From positions 22,979 through 33,241 of the forward strand of contig DDNV01000054.1 of the NCBI GenBank assembly GCA_002341315.1: a DNA stretch of 10,263 nt, in the 5' to 3' direction. Positions 1 through 9,599 of this stretch are shown one piece after another. The stretch comes from Cellvibrionales bacterium UBA2511. Its GTDB lineage: Bacteria; Pseudomonadota; Gammaproteobacteria; Pseudomonadales; Porticoccaceae. The translations under genes were made by a program, and so were the position numbers. Each line of letters opens with the position of its first letter. Position 1 is the stretch's first letter. The notes beneath the pieces were generated by a model. It saw nothing but the letters and a program-made list of their open reading frames with translations, was not told the DNA's origin and did not search any database.

Positions 1-3000
1 TGCCCATAATCACCCGTATATCCAATTCTTTTTGTCGGATTCGACGGTCAGAATTATCGGCCAACAGCTCACTAATCAGATCGTCCTTTTCATACATCTG
101 GAAGGTATCGGTTAAGCAAATTCCTTCGAAAAGCTGGTACTGGTGCTGTCCGACCTCTACCCCCTCATTAAGAAGGGCATGGTATGTCGCCTCGATATTG
201 ATAGCGGCAATGTAGTAGGCCAGCAACACGATTTCGTTGGCATGGATTTCGTGCTGATATTTATAGGGCAGTTGTTCCTTGCTTATCAGGCCGCTTTGCA
301 GCAAACGGGTTATAAAGGTGCCTGTGCCGGTGAAGGGGTCGAGGATATGCACCCCCTCACTGCCGATGGTTTGGCCAAATTCCTGTTGTAGCAGGTCGTT
401 GATGCTGTGAATAATAAAATCCACCACTTCCACGGGGGTGTAAACAATGCCCAGCCGCTCGGTCATGCGGGGAAAGGCATTGTGAAAAAACTTGTCATAC
501 AACTCCACCACAATTTTTTGCTTTCCCTCGGCATTGTTAACGCCTTCAGCACGCATTTTGACGCTTTCGTAAAACTGTTCCAGGGTATCGGCCTCTTTAT
601 CCAGCCTGTGTTCCTGCAAGACATCCAGTACCTGCTGCATAGCCTGTGAAACGGGGTTGTTGCTGGCAAAGCTATAGCTTTCAAATAAGGCGTCAAACAC
701 TGGTTTGGTAATCAGGTGCTGTGCCAGCATTTCAATCACTTCTTCATCGGTAATGCTGTCGTTGAGGTCGTCGCGCAATTCATCGGCAAAGCCTTTGAAG
801 GCAGCCACTTCTTTAGTGTTGCGCTCATCACTGACGATGGTGCGAATACGGGTGATATGGGTATTGGCAATTTTGGCAATGTCGTTTGCCCATTCTGCCC
901 AGTGGTTGCGGTTGCCGCATTTCTTGACCACCTTGGCATAGAGGGCGCGTTCCAGCTCGCCTACATTAAATTGCAACGGTTCCTGTTTCGGCTTGTATTC
1001 GGCTGGTTGCTCGCTAATGGCATAGCTGCCTTGACCACTGGGTGTTTTGCTCTTGGGTTTGGTATCCCTCTTTTTCTGCACATCATCGGTAATGGAAATA
1101 ACCTCCATTTTATGGGGATTTTTACCAATTAAGTCCAGTTTGTTGATATGGGCATCAAAACGATCATCGTGTGAACGTAGTGCCTGTAGCACCTCCCACA
1201 CCACGCGGTAGGTTTGATTATCATTGAGTGCTTCGTGCGGTTCTACACCTTCAGGAATTACCACCGGAAGAATAACGTAGCCCCTCTGCTTACCTGAGGC
1301 GTTACGCATTACCCGCCCAACGGATTGCACCACATCGACCTGAGAGTTGCGTGGGGTAAGGAACAGTACTGCATCCAATGCCGGGACATCTACCCCTTCT
1401 GAGAGACAACGTACATTGCTGAGAATACGACAGGTGTTCTCTGGCGTTTTCTCTTTCAGCCAGTTGATCTTTTGCTCTTTTTGGCTGGCATTCATACTGC
1501 CGTCGATATGTTCCGCTTCACAGATCAGTGTGCCGTGATCACGGCCTTCTTTCAGTTCAGCTTTTTGGTAGGCTTCTACCACCTGTTGAAACATCCCTGA
1601 AATTTGTTTGGAGCTGACTTTGTGTTTGGTGCCCCTGTTTTGCGCCTCAATCACTTGGCAGAAGGCCACAGCCCGGCGCATAGGGGAAAGATCGCTGTCA
1701 ATATCCTCTTCCAGTCCTAGTTTAGCCAGCGCCTTCCAACTGCCGACAATACGGCCTGCATCATCTACTTTGAGGCTATTGGTCCCGCTTGATAAAAGCC
1801 CTTGTAACCGGTGGCTAATATGCTCTGCCGATACAGTCAGCACTATTACCTTGTAATCACACAATAGCCCACGACTGACCGCTTCAGAGAAGTTGATGAC
1901 GAACAGCTCTTTGCCGTACAGCCTTTCATCGTCCATTGAAAACAAAGCAACGTCCCCAGACTCCTGCTTGATTTTGGCACTGTCACCGTAAATGCGGGGA
2001 GTGGCAGTCATATAGAGCCGTTTGGTGGACCTAATAAAGTCTCCATCGTGAACTTTGACAAAGTGGCTTTCATCCTCTCCAGCCCATTTGGAACCGGTTG
2101 TACGGTGGGCCTCATCACAGATAATCAGGTCAAAGGGTTCCAAACCGAATTGTTTCTGTGCCTCGCTGATCACCTCAATAGAGTGATAGGTGGAATAGAC
2201 CACGCTCATGTGCTGGTTGTCATGGCGTTTAATGAATTCATTTGCGAGCGTACGAGGTTTGGTAGTGGCCGGATAACGTAGCTCGTGTATATACACTTTT
2301 ACATCATCGTCGTTGTCACGCTTTTTCTTACCCACATCGCTATCTGAACAGACTGCAAAGCTGTGCAAGGGCGTTTGGCTCTCTTGCGTCCACTCCGTCA
2401 GTGTTTGGGAAAGCAAAGACAGGCTTGGCACCAAGAAAAGTACCCGGCCACCCTTCCCCGCCAATTCTTCAGCGATTTTCAGGCTGGTGAAGGTTTTACC
2501 GGTACCACAAGCCATGATTAACTTGCCGCGCTCATCCTCCAGCAAACCGGCTTTAACGGCATTCACAGCAGTTACTTGATGTGGTCTTAGAGCTTTTTGG
2601 TCACGCAATACCGGGGTGGTATCAGGCTGGTATTGACTCCAGTCAATCTGACTGGCTTCCAAATCTGAGAGGGCAACAATGTTGACTGATTTATCCCTGC
2701 CTTTCATCAACTCAACTACATGAGTTGACGCCTGCGTTGTAGTCAGAAAAAGGATTCCGTTGGTATAGGGTGATTTGCCAAGTGCGCTCAGGAATGAATC
2801 GATTCCATCACTTTTCCTCAATCTTGCATCTTCGTCGTAGAACTTGGCCTGAATAGCAAAGATACGCGGGCTATCCTCTACATCTTCAAGGGCAACCAAA
2901 TCAATACCCGCATCTATACCAGGATCACTATTCCCCTGTTCCATCCAATAACGACGCCACTCTTCCCACAGAAAGACCTTGCCATTGAACAGGTCTTTGT

Positions 3001-3115
3001 AGCTTGGCTCGTTTAGAAGATAGGCTTTAACCAAGTACTCAAAGTAAGTGCCTTTCTCACGTTCGGTTTTGGCTTGCTGGCGATAGGTATTCAATATCTC
3101 TTGGAGCGGCGTCAT
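1..3115 (-). CDS. Type ISP restriction-modification enzyme (single polypeptide nuclease-helicase-methyltransferase), 3' part cut by window edge
   Basis: The reverse strand reads open without a stop from ATG at 3115 to the window edge (1038 complete codons). An N-terminal Mrr-like PD-(D/E)xK nuclease shows E26, D72 (GIDLV) and Q89-A-K91. An SF2 helicase follows: Walker A GTGKT 204-208, DEAH 334-337, TAT 370-372, motif V EGVD 573-576 and motif VI QSVGRVMR 597-604. After a coupler region the methyltransferase begins with YTP 892-894 and SAM-binding motif I DPFTGTGTF 926-934. The edge falls right after VIMG, where NPPY of an N6-adenine methyltransferase should follow. This domain order is that of LlaGI/LlaBIII (about 1570 residues), which modify hemimethylated-type sites, translocate on DNA and cut between converging enzymes. 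The remaining methyltransferase and target-recognition domain lie off the left edge. An in-frame ATG at 3127 is possible, but AGGG (3128-3131) abuts it, so 3115 is preferred. No partner subunit gene is needed or seen. Base composition looks more AT-rich than the katG genes, consistent with transfer. Confidence 0.93.
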   Translation of the reverse strand, partial: MTPLQEILNTYRQQAKTEREKGTYFEYLVKAYLLNEPSYKDLFNGKVFLWEEWRRYWMEQGNSDPGIDAGIDLVALEDVEDSPRIFAIQAKFYDEDARLRKSDGIDSFLSALGKSPYTNGILFLTTTQASTHVVELMKGRDKSVNIVALSDLEASQIDWSQYQPDTTPVLRDQKALRPHQVTAVNAVKAGLLEDERGKLIMACGTGKTFTSLKIAEELAGKGGRVLFLVPSLSLLSQTLTEWTQESQTPLHSFAVCSDSDVGKKKRDNDDDVKVYIHELRYPATTKPRTLANEFIKRHDNQHMSVVYSTYHSIEVISEAQKQFGLEPFDLIICDEAHRTTGSKWAGEDESHFVKVHDGDFIRSTKRLYMTATPRIYGDSAKIKQESGDVALFSMDDERLYGKELFVINFSEAVSRGLLCDYKVIVLTVSAEHISHRLQGLLSSGTNSLKVDDAGRIVGSWKALAKLGLEEDIDSDLSPMRRAVAFCQVIEAQNRGTKHKVSSKQISGMFQQVVEAYQKAELKEGRDHGTLICEAEHIDGSMNASQKEQKINWLKEKTPENTCRILSNVRCLSEGVDVPALDAVLFLTPRNSQVDVVQSVGRVMRNASGKQRGYVILPVVIPEGVEPHEALNDNQTYRVVWEVLQALRSHDDRFDAHINKLDLIGKNPHKMEVISITDDVQKKRDTKPKSKTPSGQGSYAISEQPAEYKPKQEPLQFNVGELERALYAKVVKKCGNRNHWAEWANDIAKIANTHITRIRTIVSDERNTKEVAAFKGFADELRDDLNDSITDEEVIEMLAQHLITKPVFDALFESYSFASNNPVSQAMQQVLDVLQEHRLDKEADTLEQFYESVKMRAEGVNNAEGKQKIVVELYDKFFHNAFPRMTERLGIVYTPVEVVDFIIHSINDLLQQEFGQTIGSEGVHILDPFTGTGTFITRLLQSGLISKEQLPYKYQHEIHANEIVLLAYYIAAINIEATYHALLNEGVEVGQHQYQLFEGICLTDTFQMYEKDDLISELLADNSDRRIRQKELDIRVIMG

Positions 3116-3400
3116 CCGGCAATGCATCCCTATGTAGTCGGTATTCTTACTGAATTCTTACTGACCGCAGACATTACCGCAGATTCACTAGGGCAGGTAG
3201 CCCAATCTATAGGAAGATAGGCTTGACAAGGATTCCTGTACTGAAAAGTAGAGGCTTAAGCTACTATTCAGTAGTCAAACACAGAATTGAATAGTCACTA
3301 ATTGCGAGTGACTTAGCATTTTAGTAGTACTGATAGTAGTACCACCTATAATCGATTTTGTTATTTTCCTTATTTTTCAGTATATTAAATAACAAGTTAA
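3116..3400. other. Upstream region of the restriction-modification gene, no gene seen
   Basis: No credible coding sequence is visible in this AT-rich stretch. It contains the paired direct repeats next to the restriction gene (listed separately) and a 7-bp inverted repeat, AGTCACT at 3293-3299 and AGTGACT at 3307-3313. It also has a TAGTAGTAC direct repeat at 3322-3330 and 3334-3342. A TTGTCA-like -35 for the minus strand occurs near 3224-3229, but no convincing -10 lies at the right distance, so no promoter is called. Confidence 0.6.
3143..3183. promoter_or_regulatory. Two pairs of short direct repeats upstream of the restriction-modification gene
   Basis: ATTCTTACTGA occurs twice in perfect tandem (3143-3153 and 3154-3164). 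ACCGCAGA occurs twice with starts 12 bp apart (3164-3171 and 3176-3183). Both pairs have a period of about one helical turn and begin 28 bp before the likely start codon at 3115. This would fit operator half-sites or a leader-region control element, since restriction-modification genes are often tightly controlled. No matching controller-protein gene is in the window, so the role is inferred. Confidence 0.4.
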
Positions 3401-3401
3401 G

Positions 3402-3418
3402 TTCCCGCCGCCCCACCA
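3402..3418 (+). repeat. tRNA/tmRNA 3'-end-like remnant, copy 1 (possible att site)
   Basis: TTCCCGCCGCCCCACCA resembles the T-arm and acceptor end, with encoded CCA, of a tRNA-like RNA, especially tmRNA (ssrA) 3' ends of the form CCCGC-acceptor-CCACCA. A 5' partner sequence is absent, and the acceptor strand is one base short of the usual seven. It is therefore a fragment and not a gene. It is followed directly by a strong terminator, as a real tRNA-like gene would be. Integrative elements recombining at tRNA or tmRNA genes leave such 3' fragments. Confidence 0.45.
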
Positions 3419-3462
3419 TATAGCAAAAAGGCCTCACCCTCGGGTGGGGCCTTTTTGCTATA
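3419..3462. terminator. Bidirectional intrinsic terminator (44-nt near-perfect palindrome)
   Basis: A 21-bp stem (3419-3439 with 3442-3462) has a single G-T wobble at 3434/3447. It contains AAAAAGGCC on the left and GGCCTTTTT on the right, giving a GC core flanked by A and T runs in both directions. It starts immediately after the tRNA/tmRNA-like CCA end at 3418. The first part of repeat copy A overlaps it. Confidence 0.8.
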
Positions 3463-3523
3463 GGCGGCAGACTGAACATCCACGTAGCGGGTTCAGCCAC
3501 AGTGAGCGCAGCGAACGGAGACA
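3432..3523 (+). repeat. Dispersed repeat, copy A
   Basis: This is related to a second copy at 4513-4605 in the same orientation. Both share TCACCCTCGGGTGGG, then GCGGCAGACTGA (12 of 12 identical), then after a 2-nt length difference a 41-nt block with about 35 matches that includes TTCAGCCACAG and CAGCGAACG. CTGAAC (3472-3477) and GTTCAG (3491-3496) can pair. No coding function is apparent. It lies between the two tRNA/tmRNA-like 3' ends and may be a mobile or attachment-associated repeat. Confidence 0.7.
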
Positions 3524-3572
3524 GCGCCCGTATGGGCGCGACCCGAAGGGCGAGCCTCGCAGAGGCGAGTAA

Positions 3573-3587
3573 TTCCCGCCTCCACCA
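3573..3587 (+). repeat. tRNA/tmRNA 3'-end-like remnant, copy 2 (possible att site)
   Basis: TTCCCGCCTCCACCA matches copy 1 at 3402-3418 apart from missing bases in the acceptor part, in the same orientation about 170 bp away. It again ends in CCACCA and is again followed by a plus-strand terminator. The acceptor strand is too short for a functional RNA, so it is read as a decayed recombination product. Confidence 0.42.
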
Positions 3588-3621
3588 TTTCGACATCCAG
3601 CAACATCCCAATGATGTCCAC

Positions 3622-3647
3622 AAGGCCTCGGAATTCGGGGCTTTTTT
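3622..3647 (+). terminator. Rho-independent terminator
   Basis: A 9-bp stem pairs AAGGCCTCG (3622-3630) with CGGGGCTTT (3636-3644) around loop GAATT, including two G-T wobbles. It runs into six T (3642-3647). It faces the plus strand, where there is no upstream gene in view except the tRNA/tmRNA-like remnant, which supports the idea that it once terminated such an RNA. Confidence 0.7.
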
Positions 3648-3691
3648 ATGCCTGATCGTCTAGCAACACCCACCCATGGGCATTACCATCC

Positions 3692-3758
3692 GGGGGTATA
3701 TGAGGGTATTCATGGAGGGGGGGGGGTACAATCCCACCACACAAAAGCTGATACCCCC
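3692..3758 (+). repeat. Phased GGGGGTA motifs, left cluster (possible integrase arm sites)
   Basis: GGGGGTA at 3692-3698, GAGGGTA at 3702-3708 and GGGGGTA at 3722-3728 start 10 and 20 bp apart, that is, one and two helical turns. An inverted TACCCCC lies at 3752-3758. From memory, such GGGGGTA arrays are common just upstream of P4-type (DUF4102 arm-binding) tyrosine integrase genes next to a tRNA/tmRNA end, and they sit here in that relation to the remnant at 3573-3587. No integrase gene follows. A run of ten G occupies 3717-3726. Confidence 0.45.
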
Positions 3759-3830
3759 AAGAGGATAGCTACGAATGGGCATTGAACCATTGCATTGAGG
3801 TACACTGGAGACGAGCAAACCTGATAATAC

Positions 3831-3847
3831 CTCATCAGAGTGATGAG
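3831..3847. other. Short hairpin downstream of the globin gene
   Basis: CTCATCA (3831-3837) and TGATGAG (3841-3847) form a perfect 7-bp stem with a 3-nt loop, 64 bp beyond the globin stop codon. No T run follows in either direction, so it is not called a terminator. It could stabilise the globin mRNA 3' end. Confidence 0.35.
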
Positions 3848-3910
3848 ATATTAGACTCAGGCTTAAGCTGGTCTCCGTTGCAAGTTACGGAAATATTTAA
3901 CCCAAAAAGA

Positions 3911-4282
3911 TTAAGCTTCAACAATATCTGTTTTTACACTATTGATCATAGCTATCATCTCTTCTCGTTCTTGCGCGCCGGTTCCAAAATGATCAAAGGT
4001 CGCATCCAAGTGGAACAAAAGTGCATCCCAGTCGTCATTATTGATCCTCATGCCTCTGTGGGCTGTGACCATATCACGACCTGTATAAAACACTGGGCCA
4101 CCCGTCGTAGAACAAATATAGTTAATAAACGTTTGTGTTTCGCGAGCAACTTCGTCGATTGATCGGTGAGTCCAAAATCGAGCTAGCAATTCGTCTTGTC
4201 GAAAACGAGGTATGATATTTTCAGCAAATGCAGCGATAGCATCATAGCCCCCGAGTCGATCATAAAGTGTTTTATCTGACAT
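3911..4282 (-). CDS. Group I (N-type) truncated haemoglobin
   Basis: This 123-residue protein is the usual size for truncated 2-over-2 globins, which bind haem and handle O2, NO or related ligands in the cytoplasm. It opens with LYDRLGG (6-12) and carries the glycine motif TGG (60-62). YTGRDM (67-72) precedes H75 (AHRGM), which aligns with the proximal F8 histidine. The residues aligning with the distal B9-B10 pair (usually Phe-Tyr in trHbN) read Ile-Ile (23-24), so ligand chemistry may differ from classical NO-dioxygenating trHbN; my alignment is by eye. The ATG at 4282 has AAGG and AGG ribosome-binding sequences 9 and 5 nt upstream. It stands alone as a single-gene unit, 389 bp below katG and in the same direction but behind katG's terminator. 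Repeats and GGGGGTA clusters bracket it on both sides, so it may be cargo or a survivor within an integration scar. Confidence 0.92.
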   Translation of the reverse strand: MSDKTLYDRLGGYDAIAAFAENIIPRFRQDELLARFWTHRSIDEVARETQTFINYICSTTGGPVFYTGRDMVTAHRGMRINNDDWDALLFHLDATFDHFGTGAQEREEMIAMINSVKTDIVEA

Positions 4283-4321
4283 GATTACCTACCTTCATTA
4301 TTATTTATCTCGCGACAGACT

Positions 4322-4350
4322 AGGGTATAGGACAAGAATGAAGTGGTCAA
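4322..4350 (-). promoter_or_regulatory. Possible sigma-70 promoter of the globin gene
   Basis: On the minus strand, TTGACC (4350-4345) is a good -35. Candidate -10 boxes are TACCCT (4327-4322, 17-bp spacing) or TATACC (4329-4324, 15-bp spacing). Both are imperfect. The distance to the start codon is about 40 nt. No NsrR- or FNR-like palindrome was recognised. Confidence 0.35.
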
Positions 4351-4394
4351 AACCTCTCCTTAACAGTCACCGATAGCAGAAACACCGAAAAAAA

Positions 4395-4434
4395 CACCCC
4401 CACCGACTTACTTTTGGGGGTATTTATGGAGGTA
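4395..4434 (+). repeat. GGGGGTA motifs, right cluster
   Basis: GGGGGTA at 4416-4422 and GGAGGTA at 4428-4434 lie 12 bp apart, with an inverted CACCCCC at 4395-4401. The 17 bases from 4416 match those from 3702 in the left cluster at 15 positions and in the same orientation. The pair of clusters therefore brackets the globin gene as imperfect direct repeats. Confidence 0.45.
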
Positions 4435-4455
4435 TAAATAAAAACAGCATAGCCA

Positions 4456-4482
4456 TATAACTATATTATTCATATAGTTATA
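4456..4482. repeat. AT-rich inverted repeat
   Basis: TATAACTATA (4456-4465) and TATAGTTATA (4473-4482) are perfect 10-bp arms around a 7-nt spacer. They sit between the right GGGGGTA cluster and repeat copy B. There is no GC core or T run, so it does not look like a terminator. A protein-binding palindrome or a recombination core is possible. Confidence 0.5.
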
Positions 4483-4512
4483 GACCTTATTTAGTAGACG
4501 CCGCTGACAAAG

Positions 4513-4605
4513 CTTCACCCTCGGGTGGGTTTTTCTGGTATGTGCGGCAGACTGAGTGCTCCCGCGTAGTGGCTTCAGCCACAGAGAGCACAGCGAACGA
4601 GGACA
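4513..4605 (+). repeat. Dispersed repeat, copy B
   Basis: This is the second copy of the repeat at 3432-3523, same orientation. Its own folding differs. GTGCTC (4556-4561) pairs with GAGCAC (4586-4591), and inside that GTGGCT (4569-4574) pairs with AGCCAC (4577-4582). The flanking long palindrome of copy A is mostly lost here. No tRNA-like CCA end accompanies this copy. It ends 14 bp before the katG terminator. Confidence 0.65.
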
Positions 4606-4618
4606 ATAACCAATAACG

Positions 4619-4652
4619 AAAAGCCCCAACTGAGGACAGCTGGGGCTTTTTA
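4619..4652. terminator. katG terminator (bidirectional hairpin)
   Basis: AAAAGCCCCAACTG and CAGCTGGGGCTTTT form a 14-bp stem with one mismatch around loop AGGA, with A and T runs on either side. It begins 20 bp beyond the katG stop codon at 4672 and so ends the minus-strand katG transcript. The symmetry lets it work on the plus strand as well, insulating katG from repeat copy B. Confidence 0.85.
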
Positions 4653-4671
4653 ATTACTACTAACCCAAACA

Positions 4672-6881
<2,210 letters not shown>

Positions 6882-7075
6882 GTAGCAGGATGCCTGACAC
6901 CCGGTTGCGGCGAAAGTAATACTGATACCGGAGGATTCGCCAGACATGTCTCAATATGCCCGATCAGTTCATCAGCGACCCTTTGACGGTACACGCTACC
7001 ACGTTACACCAGACATGGAACGATCAGTGTGCTCACCGTTACCAATATAATTTTTCAATCCATTTCATAGTGAAT

Positions 7076-9370
<2,295 letters not shown>

Positions 9371-9487
9371 CCCGGTCAACTTTAATTTCAACAGGGAAGG
9401 TGCTCGCTAAGGCAGAAAAACGAAGCCATTCGAGCACCGGACTCCGGTTCCGAGAAGCGGTTATTTCTCTTTTTCGGAGTTGATACA
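9371..9487 (+). other. Structured 3' region of the periplasmic katG transcript
   Basis: Between the stop codon and the terminator are three further inverted repeats. GGTGCTCG (9399-9406) pairs with CGAGCACC (9431-9438). ACTCCG (9442-9447) pairs with CGGAGT (9475-9480), enclosing a smaller GAGAA/TTCTC pairing. No ORF is evident. This could be a stabilising 3' UTR or a 3'-UTR-derived small RNA ending at the terminator hairpin. Confidence 0.4.
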
Positions 9488-9520
9488 AAAAACGGCGGTG
9501 TTAACAACACCGCCGTTTTT
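9488..9520. terminator. Strong bidirectional terminator between convergent genes
   Basis: A perfect 15-bp stem pairs AAAAACGGCGGTGTT with AACACCGCCGTTTTT around loop AAC. A runs on the left and T runs on the right make it work in both directions. It ends the plus-strand periplasmic katG transcript (stop at 9370) and the minus-strand ligase transcript (stop at 9600). Confidence 0.93.
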
Positions 9521-9599
9521 CTTTATCCGGCACCCCCCACAGGAAATCATCAAGAACAGCCGGAAACTCCCTGAGCAACGGAGTATTCACCTCATTCAA

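Noticed and set aside
143..2579. Several plus-strand open frames of 60-140 codons across the left third
   Set aside because: All are antisense to the continuous restriction-modification reading frame, which has ordered nuclease, helicase and methyltransferase motifs.
3402..3587. A complete tRNA or tmRNA gene ending at either CCACCA
   Set aside because: No 5' acceptor strand, anticodon arm or tmRNA tag-coding region could be found upstream, and both acceptor ends are too short. Only 3' remnants are claimed.
3321..3673. Minus-strand open frames of 71-100 codons over repeat copy A
   Set aside because: They translate terminators and repeat sequence, with low-complexity Arg/Pro/Ser-rich or Tyr-rich peptides. 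The matching frames over repeat copy B (4408-4672) arise the same way.
3782..4162. A 126-codon plus-strand open frame overlapping the globin gene
   Set aside because: Most of it is the antisense of the globin coding sequence. It has no good ribosome binding site and no recognisable product, and nothing integrase-like appears in any frame here.
6983..7010. A plus-strand sigma-70 promoter TTGACG...TACACC for the periplasmic katG
   Set aside because: The -10 is poor, and it sits about 150 bp from the gene, upstream of a better -10 candidate at 7105-7110.
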